From: Pradoshia eiseniae
GTDB lineage: Bacteria > Bacillota > Bacilli > Bacillales > Pradoshiaceae
Assembly (NCBI RefSeq): GCF_002946355.1
Contig: NZ_PKOZ01000001.1
Coordinates: 535,263-599,262, forward strand
DNA length: 64,000 bases
Direction: 5' to 3'
The position numbers and the translations under genes were made by a program. This document shows, piece by piece, positions 43,430 through 51,372 of this stretch (its first letter is position 1; every line of letters starts with the position of its first letter). The notes under the pieces were generated by a model, which saw only the letters and a program-made list of their open reading frames with translations, did no database searches and was not told the DNA's origin.

Positions 43430-45232
43430 ATGATAGAATTTCCGAAGCCAGACGTGGAAGAAATGCTGCAGACTGTATCGATTATTGATTTTGCCGTAAG
43501 TCCGGATGAGAAACAGTTTATATTTTGCACAAACATAAGCGGGAAGTACAATCTTTGGGCAATGGATCTTCCCAATGCATTTCCCTATCGGCTAACATTT
43601 AACAATCAGCCATGCCATGAGCTGCTTTATGACCAGGAAGGAAGGTTCGTAATTGCCGGATTTGACCATGACGGTGACGAGAACACACAATTTTATGCCC
43701 TTAAGCCTCACGGCGGAGCAATGAAAAAAGTAGTCTATCAGGAAAACACCCGCAATTTCAGTCCTCAATTATCTAGCGATGGCGAGCGACTATATTATTC
43801 CTCCTCAAAAGAGAATCCCAGTTACCTAAACACCTATTGTCTGCAGCTCAGCACTGGCGAGGAAACGACCGTATTAGAGGGAAGCGGCGGCACCACGTAC
43901 ATAGCAGAAGTGAGTGAGGATGAGACAACCACTCTTTATTACCAATTTTTCTCGAATACAAATTCCCGTTATTACGCAAGGGTGGGAGAGGAAGAGATTT
44001 TATTGACGCCTCCGACTGAAAAGGAACATACGGTCAGCTTTGCTGTGCTCACATCTCCGACAGAAGTGTATCTCGTAACGGATTATGAGGCTGATTTCTC
44101 TTATCTCGCCAAGTTTGATTTGGAGACAAAGACGTTTACGAAAGTAAAGGAGATACCGAAAGAAGGCTTCACTACCCTTATATATGACAAGGAAAATCGG
44201 ATTCTTTATATCACCGCTGAAAAAGGTGTGGAAGACAGACTGTACGCCTATCATTTGGATGAAGGATTATGGGGGAATATGGTGATTCCATGTGATTTAA
44301 TCACCAAGGTGGCTGTCGCGAAATCAGGCACCGTCTATCTTCTCGGCGGAGGCTCTGTGCAGCTCGGAAATGTGTATAAGCGTGAAGGGGATAAGTGGGT
44401 CCAGATTACCCGCAATAAAATGGCCGGCATGGCAGAAGAAGATTTCGTTGCACCGGAAGTCGTGACCTATCCATCCTTTGACGGGCTTGAGATAGAGGCT
44501 TTATTTTATAAAGCAAAAGAGGAGCATGATAAGGGTGAAATGATTTTGTGGCCGCACGGGGGACCGCAGCATGCGGAACGAAAATCCTTCAATGCCATTT
44601 TTCAATATTTTCTGAGCAATGGATACAGCATTTTCGCGCCAAACTTCCGCGGCTCCACTGGCTATGGGCTGAACTTCACGAAGATGGTGGAGCGGGCATG
44701 GGGAGCGGGTCCACGTTTGGATAATATTGCTGCCCTAGATTGGCTCATCGACCAAGGCTATGCCAAGAAGGGTGAAATCATCGTGATGGGCGGGAGCTAT
44801 GGCGGATACATGAGCTTGCTCCTGCATGGGCGCCATGCTGATTATTTCAAGGCGGTCATCGATGTATGCGGCCCATCGAACCTATTCTCCTTCATCCATT
44901 CAGTCCCTGAAGATTGGAAGTCTGCCATGGATGCGTGGGTCGGGCATCCGGAAAGAGACCGTGAGAAACTAATCGAATATTCACCAAGTACCTATATCGA
45001 TCAAATGATTAAGCCAATGCTGGTCGTTCAAGGTGCGAATGACCCCCGTGTCGTCAAAGCAGAATCCGACCAAATCGTCGAAGCCTTGAAGGAAAAGGGT
45101 CGGGATATCACCTACATCGTCATGGAAGACGAGGGTCATGGATTTGCCAAGAAGGAAAATGAGATTGCGGTGTTTAGACAGGTGCTGGAGTTTATGGAGA
45201 AATATGCATCTAAAACAGCCAATGTACATTAA
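43430..45232 (+). CDS. S9-family peptidase (acylaminoacyl/prolyl oligopeptidase type)
   Basis: A 600-residue cytosolic serine peptidase. The N-terminal part (residues about 20-350) is a beta-propeller with repeated strands (FAVSPDEKQFIFCTNISGKYNLWAMDL). The C-terminal alpha/beta hydrolase domain has GGSYGG (Ser456), Asp in QGANDPRVVKAESDQ, and His in EDEGHGFAKKEN. It trims short or N-blocked peptides. GGGGG precedes ATG 43430. It is followed by a small gene 34 bases downstream. Confidence 0.92.
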   Translation: MIEFPKPDVEEMLQTVSIIDFAVSPDEKQFIFCTNISGKYNLWAMDLPNAFPYRLTFNNQPCHELLYDQEGRFVIAGFDHDGDENTQFYALKPHGGAMKKVVYQENTRNFSPQLSSDGERLYYSSSKENPSYLNTYCLQLSTGEETTVLEGSGGTTYIAEVSEDETTTLYYQFFSNTNSRYYARVGEEEILLTPPTEKEHTVSFAVLTSPTEVYLVTDYEADFSYLAKFDLETKTFTKVKEIPKEGFTTLIYDKENRILYITAEKGVEDRLYAYHLDEGLWGNMVIPCDLITKVAVAKSGTVYLLGGGSVQLGNVYKREGDKWVQITRNKMAGMAEEDFVAPEVVTYPSFDGLEIEALFYKAKEEHDKGEMILWPHGGPQHAERKSFNAIFQYFLSNGYSIFAPNFRGSTGYGLNFTKMVERAWGAGPRLDNIAALDWLIDQGYAKKGEIIVMGGSYGGYMSLLLHGRHADYFKAVIDVCGPSNLFSFIHSVPEDWKSAMDAWVGHPERDREKLIEYSPSTYIDQMIKPMLVVQGANDPRVVKAESDQIVEALKEKGRDITYIVMEDEGHGFAKKENEIAVFRQVLEFMEKYASKTANVH

Positions 45233-45266
45233 GCGTAGAGACTTAAAATGGTAAGGGGATTTTAAA

Positions 45267-45440
45267 ATGAACGTAAAAGAGTTCGAAGTGACACCCGAAA
45301 AAATAAAAGGGCGGAAAGTTGAAGATATCGTGGTTACGGATATGGCGGTCGTCATGAAATTTACGGATGGAACCTTTCTGGATATCTACCTTGACCAGAA
45401 TGGGGCATTAAAAACATCGACGAATAAGATAGAGGGATAG
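45267..45440 (+). CDS. Hypothetical 57-residue protein
   Basis: A short gene starting ATG 45267 after AAGGGG and ending TAG 45438-45440, directly followed by a terminator. The product (MNVKEFEVTPEKIKGRKVED then IVVTDMAVVMKFTDGTFLDI, ending STNKIEG) looks like a small soluble beta protein. I recall similar uncharacterised Bacillaceae proteins but no function. It is probably co-transcribed with the S9 peptidase gene. Confidence 0.72.
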   Translation: MNVKEFEVTPEKIKGRKVEDIVVTDMAVVMKFTDGTFLDIYLDQNGALKTSTNKIEG

Positions 45441-45448
45441 AAAAGAAG

Positions 45449-45490
45449 AAGCTGCAAACATGGTAGATTTAGATGTTTGCGGCTTTGCTT
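45449..45490 (+). terminator. Terminator of the S9 peptidase transcript
   Basis: AAGCTGCAAACAT pairs with ATGTTTGCGGCTT, followed by TGCTTTTATT. Confidence 0.85.
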
Positions 45491-45510
45491 TTATTAAGGG
45501 AGGACTTAAT

Positions 45511-45714
45511 GTGGAGATATTCCTTATTGCTGGTATGATAGGTCTTTTGATTTCCGGCATTACCATTGGAGCTTGGACAGATGGGAGACAATACAGAGCA
45601 AATTTTCAATCAGAAACGGCAGAAGAAAGGCATTTTCGGACGAAAATAGCGATGATTTCAGGGGTGGTTGGAATGGTCTCTTTAGGGGTGGCGGGCTTGA
45701 TTTATCTTTTATAA
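45511..45714 (+). CDS. DUF5316-like small membrane protein
   Basis: A 67-residue protein with two membrane helices separated by a hydrophilic loop (GAWTDGRQYRANFQSETAEERHFRTK), the DUF5316 pattern as I recall it. The start is GTG 45511 because AAGGGAGG lies 8 bases before it, whereas the longer open frame starts inside the preceding terminator. Function unknown. Confidence 0.7.
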   Translation: MEIFLIAGMIGLLISGITIGAWTDGRQYRANFQSETAEERHFRTKIAMISGVVGMVSLGVAGLIYLL

Positions 45715-45715
45715 A

Positions 45716-45741
45716 GAAAACCCCGCACACTAAGCGCGGGG
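45716..45741 (-). terminator. Terminator of the second alpha/beta hydrolase gene
   Basis: CCCCGC pairs with GCGGGG; the stop codon of the leftward gene lies in the loop and TTTTC follows on the minus strand. Confidence 0.75.
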
Positions 45742-46653
45742 CACATACGTCTCCAAAAACGAGTCAATTGCCTTTTCATAGGCTTCTGGATTCGTATTGA
45801 AGGCTTGAGCATGAGCACCCTTTTCGGGAAGGAATAATTGCTTTGGTCCTCTTTTATGCTCATAAAGCTTCTCACTCATCGAAGGTGGGATATAGGCATC
45901 TTCAAGTGTATGTATGAAGAGGACCGGTTCCTTGATTTTTTCGACTGCCTTCAATGGTGATACATCTTTGAGCGTGTATCCATCCCGTCGTTTGAGCCAC
46001 CAATCACTGAATGGGAGCACCATCCATCTGGGGATGTGGTAGTCTCGCTTCAGGAGGTGGGCTACTTGCTCAGAGAACTCGGAGAATGGGCAATCGGCTA
46101 TATAAAAATCTGCCCCGCCATCCTTCATTCCTGCGTAAAGCAAAAGGGTGGCGGCCCCCATGGATTCCCCATGTATGCCGAGCAGGATGTCCTCACCCTT
46201 GCATGCCTTTAGTTCCTCAACGACAGATTGCAAATCATCCTTCTCATAATAGCCGTAGCTGCTCGTTTTCCCCTCTGACTGGCCATGACGGCGATGATCA
46301 TAGATGACCGCATTAAAGCCTTTTTTGGCGAATAATTGCACGAAGCGTACGGAATTCCATTTATTCTCGGTAATTCCGTGCAATATAATCATCCATTTCT
46401 TTGATTCTGGATGTGGTTCGGCGAAGATAGTATGAAGGCGATAGCCGTGCTTAGATTGTATCCAGCGCTCTTCTTGAGGCATGTTCTTGAATGCCACGGG
46501 GTCCAAACGGCCGGCTTTTTGCTCACGCTCAAGGACAAATTCGACTTCTTTCTTCTTCATATACATAAGCTGACTTGATGCAAAGAGGCCAATCCCGGTG
46601 ATGTAAGCGGCCACCCCTCCTGCAAGAGCGAGCCACTTCTTCTTTTTTTTCAA
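45730..46653 (-). CDS. Membrane-anchored alpha/beta hydrolase (YqkD-family paralogue)
   Basis: A 307-residue hydrolase with a Lys-rich N-terminus and one membrane helix (WLALAGGVAAYITGIGLFASS). Catalytic parts: LHGITENKWN, nucleophile GESMGA (Ser164), Asp in HTLEDAYIPP, His in GAHAQAFN. Same family as the protein encoded at 36.4-37.4 kb. The likely start is TTG 46653, seven bases after GGAGGG; a TTG at 46668 in frame overlaps that site. Substrate unknown. Confidence 0.82.
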   Translation of the reverse strand: MKKKKKWLALAGGVAAYITGIGLFASSQLMYMKKKEVEFVLEREQKAGRLDPVAFKNMPQEERWIQSKHGYRLHTIFAEPHPESKKWMIILHGITENKWNSVRFVQLFAKKGFNAVIYDHRRHGQSEGKTSSYGYYEKDDLQSVVEELKACKGEDILLGIHGESMGAATLLLYAGMKDGGADFYIADCPFSEFSEQVAHLLKRDYHIPRWMVLPFSDWWLKRRDGYTLKDVSPLKAVEKIKEPVLFIHTLEDAYIPPSMSEKLYEHKRGPKQLFLPEKGAHAQAFNTNPEAYEKAIDSFLETYVPRA

Positions 46654-46742
46654 TTGATGTCCCTCCAATTCTCTCTATGATATTAGTTTATCATTCCTTG
46701 AGAAAATGAAAATAATCAAAAAAGAAAAGGAAGAGGCGCCAA

Positions 46743-47384
46743 CTATGAACGCTTGACCGCTTCCATAATCCAGACGTACGGATTCAACTGCTTAAAGGAA
46801 GAGGTGAAATGATGCTTTTCCAGCAAAGACTGTAAATAAGGAATGGTCGTATAATATTCGGTTCGTAAATCTTCGGCGAGGCGTTTGTAATCCGCTGCAT
46901 CCGCCCTTTGGATGGTTTCAGCCTTTTTTTCATCGGTGAGAAACATCGTATCCGCAAAGACGATGCTGCCTCCCGGGGCCAGTACCGATGAGTAAAGGGC
47001 GATTGCTTTCTCCTTTTCCTGGTCGGTCAGGTGATGAAAGGCATATGTGCTCACGATATGATCAATAGGGTGATTTGTAGTAGGAATAAGAAAGAAATCG
47101 CCATCCATGACAGGAACGGAGCCGAGTTTTGTCCGGGCGATGTTCCGCATCTCTGCAGATGGCTCAATGCCAATCACTTTTTGTGCTCTATTCACTAATC
47201 GTTCCGTCAGATTTCCAGTGCCGACGCCATATTCAAGAACATAGCCGCTGACCTTAGTGCTTACGGCATCCAATATTTTCTCATAGTGCATAAACACTTC
47301 CGCATACTCAGGATCGATCCCCGAAACGGTCTCATCATAGGTTGATGCCCACTCATCAAATAATTGATCGAACTCCCTGCCCAT
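46743..47384 (-). CDS. yrrT: Class I SAM-dependent methyltransferase, YrrT-like
   Basis: A 213-residue methyltransferase. MGREFDQLFDEWASTYDETVSGID and VLEYGVGTGNLT (SAM-binding motif I, residues 49-60) and IVSTYAFHHLTDQEKEKAI match B. subtilis YrrT well. There it lies in the yrrT-mtnN-yrhABC methionine-to-cysteine operon; here it stands alone, so the pathway link cannot be confirmed from context. A GGGAG...AGAGG sequence precedes the ATG. Confidence 0.82.
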   Translation of the reverse strand: MGREFDQLFDEWASTYDETVSGIDPEYAEVFMHYEKILDAVSTKVSGYVLEYGVGTGNLTERLVNRAQKVIGIEPSAEMRNIARTKLGSVPVMDGDFFLIPTTNHPIDHIVSTYAFHHLTDQEKEKAIALYSSVLAPGGSIVFADTMFLTDEKKAETIQRADAADYKRLAEDLRTEYYTTIPYLQSLLEKHHFTSSFKQLNPYVWIMEAVKRS

Positions 47385-47515
47385 CCTCTATCCATCTCCC
47401 TCACTAATTCTTATCATATCTATATGAATAAGGAGTTTTAACGTGCCGTCCATTCTGATAAAATAACAAGGCATAGAGTGATATACTGTAAGAAAAAAGG
47501 AGAAAGAACAGCATT

Positions 47516-47770
47516 ATGGCCAGAAAAAAACAACCACAGCGAAAACCTGCCAAACAAGAGGATACAAGCCTTCACCTTGGTGACTTGCTTAATGACGACG
47601 TATTAGGTAAGCTGCGTCAGAAGAAAGGTGAATGGGAAGAGGCCGAAAAGAAGCGCCAGGAAGAAGCGGAGCGTTTGAAGCGCGAGGAACGCAAGCGCAG
47701 AGAAAAGAATAAAAGCTTTGAAGAGCTATTGAATGAAAGCGACCTGAACTGGAAGAAGTTCAAAGGTTAA
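47516..47770 (+). CDS. YqkE-like (DUF3886) charged helical protein
   Basis: An 84-residue protein made mostly of one long charged helix (KLRQKKGEWEEAEKKRQEEA and following Lys/Glu/Arg heptads, residues 33-70), ending SFEELLNESDLNWKKFKG. The pattern fits DUF3886/YqkE, and the gene lies in the conserved yqk region. Function unknown; the basic N-terminus could bind nucleic acid. GGAG precedes the ATG and a strong terminator follows. Confidence 0.85.
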   Translation: MARKKQPQRKPAKQEDTSLHLGDLLNDDVLGKLRQKKGEWEEAEKKRQEEAERLKREERKRREKNKSFEELLNESDLNWKKFKG

Positions 47771-47778
47771 TAGGTAAA

Positions 47779-47822
47779 AAAGACGGAGAAGAACGCTTGT
47801 GGCGTTTTTCTCCGTCTTTTTT
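47779..47822. terminator. Terminator of the yqkE-like gene
   Basis: AAGACGGAGAA...CGC pairs with GCG...TTCTCCGTCTT, followed by TTTTT. Confidence 0.88.
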
Positions 47823-47842
47823 GCTGTAATGCTCCTATTCTT

Positions 47843-47990
47843 GCCCCAGGCATGGGTGGGTGAAGGATGGGGAAAGGGTGGACAAAAGGTGGGAATCGTC
47901 AGAGAAAGCCCACCCTATGTCCAGGCAAAGAAGGTGAAGGGTTAGAGAAAGAACGGTCGAAAGTCTGCCAAAGGAGTGGTCAAAGCATGC
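47843..47990 (-). repeat. Dispersed ~75-86-bp repeat, copy B (about two units, minus orientation)
   Basis: Read on the minus strand, heads TGCCTGGACATAGGGTGGG (from 47937) and CATGCCTGGGGCAA (near 47851) are 86 bases apart. Between them lie TCCCACC, CCCCATCC and CACCCACC blocks in the same order as in the array at 53.7 kb. Upstream of the first head the shared CTTTCGACC block is also present. There is no gene here. The region fills most of the gap between the yqkE-like and PLP-enzyme genes. Confidence 0.7.
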
Positions 47991-48087
47991 TTCCCCAACC
48001 GAGAATCCCCGCCCGCAAATAACAATGGCAATTCGCCCTGCTCCACATATACTGTTTGTGATTGATTGTGGATTGAAGGTGAGATGA

Positions 48088-49587
48088 ATGGTGTTATCGG
48101 TTCGAATTGGTGATCAGGAAATGACGTGGTTTAGTGAATTGGAGCAGCATTTCTCAAAGTACAGGAAAGAGATTGTCGGTATCAATCAGACGTTCCAATC
48201 ACCTTATGGGGAAATGCCGATTATTTATGCGGATTGGACCGCGAGCGGTCGTTTGTATGGGCCGATTGAAGAGAAAATCATGAAAGAGTTTGCGCCTTTT
48301 ATGGCGAATACACATACGGAATCAAATCAGACAGGGTCATATATGACGAATGCGTATCATCATGCGAAAAAAATCATTAAGCGGCATGTCAACGCATCGG
48401 AGAGGGATGCGCTTATTTTGGATGGGTTCGGGATGACGTCTGTTATTAATAAGCTTCAGCGTATGCTTGGATTGCGTATTCCAGAGGCATGGATGCCGCA
48501 GGTGCAGCTGGCAGAGAGGGACCGGCCGGTTGTGTTTATTACGCATATGGAGCATCATTCCAATCAAACCTCCTGGCTTGAGACGGTTTGTGATGTGATC
48601 GTCCTGCCGCAGGGGGAGAACGGGGAAGTGAACCCGGATACTTTAGAGGAGCTGATCTCGCTATATAAGGAGCGGCCGCTAAAGATTGGCTCGTTTACGG
48701 CATGCTCGAATGTGACGGGTTTGATGACCCCCTATCATAGGCTCGCCCGCATTATGCACCAGCATGACGGAATATGCATCGTTGATTTTGCGGCATCTGC
48801 GCCATATGTCCGAATAGATATGAATCCTGGCGATCCGCTTGAGGCGCTTGATGCTATTGTTTTTTCCCCTCATAAGTTTCTTGGGGGCCCTGGGACGAGC
48901 GGTGTGATGGTGCTGAACGAGTCCTTGTACCATAATCAAGTACCCGACCACCCGGGCGGCGGAACGGTGAAGTGGACGAATCCTTGGGGCGGGCATAGTT
49001 ATTATGAGGATATTGAGACAAGAGAAGACGGCGGCACACCTGGGATTTTGCAAGGCATAAGAACAGCTTTATGTATAAGGCTTAAGGAAGAGATGGGAGT
49101 TGAGAAGATGCTCGCTCGGGAAAAGGAATTGTTAGAAATCATCCTGCCTGGCTTAAAGGCGATTCAGGGAATAGAGGTGCTCAGTGGCCAGGAGGAACGA
49201 TTGGGTATTATATCCTTTATAGTTCCAGGCGTTCATTATAATTTAATCGTGAAGCTGCTCAACGACCGCTTCGGCATCCAGGTCCGCGGAGGCTGCTCCT
49301 GTGCAGGAACATATGGGCATTGCTTGCTGAACATCTCAAAGGAACAGTCCAATGAAATCACGAAGGCAGTGGAGGCAGGAGATTTATCCGCCAAGCCGGG
49401 GTGGATTCGATTTTCGCTGCATCCTGTCATGACGAATAAGGAGGCGCATGAATTCTTGCTGGCGATGCGGGCCATTATGGATCATCTTGATGAGTGGCAG
49501 CAGGAATATGTGTATGATCCGATGACGAATGATTATTTTTATCAAGATTTGCATCGGGAGGATTTCGACTGGCTCTTTTATGTATGA
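48088..49587 (+). CDS. PLP-dependent class V aminotransferase (cysteine desulfurase-like)
   Basis: A 499-residue fold-type I PLP enzyme of the SufS/NifS-like class. The Schiff-base lysine is Lys263 in FSPHKFLGG, and DFAASAPYVRIDM holds the cofactor Asp. Near the C-terminus RGGCSCAGTYGHCLL contains Cys residues at the place of the desulfurase catalytic loop. It is longer than true SufS (about 400 residues), and no suf or isc gene is near, so the substrate may differ. Start at ATG 48088 (GGTGAG upstream); ATG 48121 is an alternative. Confidence 0.82.
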   Translation: MVLSVRIGDQEMTWFSELEQHFSKYRKEIVGINQTFQSPYGEMPIIYADWTASGRLYGPIEEKIMKEFAPFMANTHTESNQTGSYMTNAYHHAKKIIKRHVNASERDALILDGFGMTSVINKLQRMLGLRIPEAWMPQVQLAERDRPVVFITHMEHHSNQTSWLETVCDVIVLPQGENGEVNPDTLEELISLYKERPLKIGSFTACSNVTGLMTPYHRLARIMHQHDGICIVDFAASAPYVRIDMNPGDPLEALDAIVFSPHKFLGGPGTSGVMVLNESLYHNQVPDHPGGGTVKWTNPWGGHSYYEDIETREDGGTPGILQGIRTALCIRLKEEMGVEKMLAREKELLEIILPGLKAIQGIEVLSGQEERLGIISFIVPGVHYNLIVKLLNDRFGIQVRGGCSCAGTYGHCLLNISKEQSNEITKAVEAGDLSAKPGWIRFSLHPVMTNKEAHEFLLAMRAIMDHLDEWQQEYVYDPMTNDYFYQDLHREDFDWLFYV

Positions 49588-49590
49588 AAA

Positions 49591-49620
49591 AAAATCCCCG
49601 GCCATCTAGCCGGGGATTTT
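49591..49620. terminator. Bidirectional terminator
   Basis: AAAATCCCCGGC pairs perfectly with GCCGGGGATTTT around six bases; suits both convergent genes. Confidence 0.93.
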
Positions 49621-49626
49621 TGCCTA

Positions 49627-50547
49627 TCAGATGCGATGCGCTTCATAGACGTTCAACTTTGCCAGTGAGCGAAGCAGCGCAACTTCTTCCTCGCTGAGCG
49701 GCTTGCTTTTGACAGCTGCGGCATTTTCGCGGAGCTGTTCGGGGCTGCTGGCACCAGGGATGACGGCAGCGACCACGGGTGAAGAAAGAACATATTGGAA
49801 CGCAATCTCATTCATTGAGCGCTCGCTGAATGCTTCTTTAATAGAAGTGAGGAGTTCCTTGAGTTGGTCGTATGAATAATCGAGATAGCCATCTTCGCGT
49901 ACTTTTTGCGAGGCTTTGGCGAGCATTTTCTCTGATAAAAGCCCTTTGGCGAGCGGTCCTCTCGCAATGACGCTTATGTGATGCTGCTTAAGAAGTGTGA
50001 ACCATTCCTCCGGACGGCGGTCAAGCAGGCTGTATTGCATCATGTTGGTGATGATGCCGGAGCGGCGGGCATATTCATGAATGACATTCGGTCGGATGGA
50101 TGAAATGCCGTACTCACGAATCAATCCCTCCTGCTTCAATTCCTCGAATGCCTCAATCGTCTCATCGATTGGGTCATCCAGTGTTCCCCCGTGAAGCTGG
50201 TAGAGGTCGATATAATCGGTTTGCAGGCGGCGGAGGCTGTCTTTGACCGCTTGCTTAATATAGGTCTTTGACGGGTCCCAGCTCCAGCTTGTCTTCTCCT
50301 CATTCCAGCGATTGCCTGCCTTGGTTGCGAGGATGAGATTCTTGCGGTGCGGCTTTAGAACCTTGCCGATGATTTCCTCGTTTACCCCGAAATCATACAG
50401 ATCAGCTGTGTCGAAATAATTGATGCCAGAATCAAGCGCCTCGGCGAGAATGGAGGAAGCTTTCTTTTCCTCTGTGCCCAGTGACATGCAGCCAAGTCCC
50501 ATTTCAGATACATATAGGTCTGATTGTCCAAGCTGGCGTTTTTTCAT
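49627..50547 (-). CDS. Aldo/keto reductase, YqkF-like
   Basis: A 306-residue NADPH-dependent carbonyl reductase. The catalytic tetrad is Asp46, Tyr51 (YFDTADLYDFG), Lys76 (LATKAGN) and His119 (YQLHGG). MKKRQLGQSDLYVSEMGLGCMSLG is the family N-terminus, so I start at ATG 50547 with AAGGAG in front; the open frame continues upstream through the neighbouring mciZ stop. In B. subtilis yqkF also lies beside nudF. Physiological substrate unknown. Confidence 0.9.
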   Translation of the reverse strand: MKKRQLGQSDLYVSEMGLGCMSLGTEEKKASSILAEALDSGINYFDTADLYDFGVNEEIIGKVLKPHRKNLILATKAGNRWNEEKTSWSWDPSKTYIKQAVKDSLRRLQTDYIDLYQLHGGTLDDPIDETIEAFEELKQEGLIREYGISSIRPNVIHEYARRSGIITNMMQYSLLDRRPEEWFTLLKQHHISVIARGPLAKGLLSEKMLAKASQKVREDGYLDYSYDQLKELLTSIKEAFSERSMNEIAFQYVLSSPVVAAVIPGASSPEQLRENAAAVKSKPLSEEEVALLRSLAKLNVYEAHRI

Positions 50548-50606
50548 GAGATCACTCCTTCGATTTTTATGCACTGATTCTATTGTATAGGAAGGAGTGA
50601 CATCCG

Positions 50607-50741
50607 TCATTTTATACGTGGGACATCGAGAATCATGTCAATGACATACACATATTTCTGGCTGTATTCCCGTAATTTTGCCCGTATCTCCCAGGCTTTT
50701 CCGCTCATAATTATTTGATTTCCACTAATTTTCACTCTCAT
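50607..50741 (-). CDS. mciZ: Mother cell inhibitor of FtsZ, MciZ-like
   Basis: A 44-residue gene. The product begins MRVKISGNQIIMS and continues GKAWEIRAKLREYSQKYVYV, which matches B. subtilis MciZ (GKAWEIRAKLKEYGRTFQYV as I recall). MciZ is made in the mother cell under sigma-E and caps FtsZ filaments to block division. AAAGGGG precedes ATG 50741. It lies between the aldo/keto reductase and nudF genes, as I believe it does in B. subtilis. A possible sigma-E -10 (CATATAGC) lies about 25 bases upstream; the -35 is uncertain. Confidence 0.87.
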   Translation of the reverse strand: MRVKISGNQIIMSGKAWEIRAKLREYSQKYVYVIDMILDVPRIK

Positions 50742-50820
50742 TGCCCCACCCCTTTGGACATGCTATATGATAGAATATATGAACAAATGCATCTGTTAGA
50801 CCAAAGGAGAGAAGATAAGA

Positions 50821-51372
50821 ATGTATAAGTATGAAGAGAAAACCGTAAACACAAAACCGATTTTTAAAGGACGTATCTTGGATGTCCGAGTGGATGAGGT
50901 TCTTTTGCCAAATGGCAAGACATCTACGAGAGAATTGATTAAGCATCCAGGCGCAGTGGCCATCATCATGGTGACGGATGACAAAAAAATCGTTTTAGTG
51001 GAGCAATACCGCAAGCCGATGGAAAAACCGCTAGTGGAAATTCCAGCCGGGAAATTGGATGAGGGTGAAGAGCCGCTTGCTTGTGCAATGCGCGAGATGG
51101 AAGAGGAGACAGGTTATGAGTGTGAATCCATGGACAAGCTGATATCCCTATACACTTCTCCTGGATTTGCGGATGAAATCATACATATTTATGTGGCGAA
51201 GGGCCTAAAAAAGAAAGAGAATGCAAAGGGTCTTGATGAGGATGAATTCGTTGACTTAATGGAAGTGACGCTTCAAGAAGCGCTTGAGCTTGTGAAGGAA
51301 GAGAGAATTCAAGATGCGAAAACAGCTTACGCCATTCAATACTTGCAATTGCAAGAGGCGCTATTGAAGTAA
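50821..51372 (+). CDS. nudF: ADP-ribose pyrophosphatase NudF
   Basis: A 183-residue Nudix enzyme that splits ADP-ribose into AMP and ribose 5-phosphate. The Nudix box runs from Gly77 to Tyr99 (GKLDEGEEPLACAMRE then MEEETGY), after VEQYRKP and VEIPAGK, which are typical of the ADP-ribose subgroup. The downstream SPGFADEIIHIY is also family-like. Its stop overlaps the start of the EndoQ gene (TAATG), showing translational coupling. Confidence 0.94.
   Translation: MYKYEEKTVNTKPIFKGRILDVRVDEVLLPNGKTSTRELIKHPGAVAIIMVTDDKKIVLVEQYRKPMEKPLVEIPAGKLDEGEEPLACAMREMEEETGYECESMDKLISLYTSPGFADEIIHIYVAKGLKKKENAKGLDEDEFVDLMEVTLQEALELVKEERIQDAKTAYAIQYLQLQEALLK

Noticed and set aside
45460-45510. Longer N-terminus of the DUF5316-like protein
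   Set aside because: It would begin inside the preceding terminator stem; GTG 45511 has a proper ribosome site.
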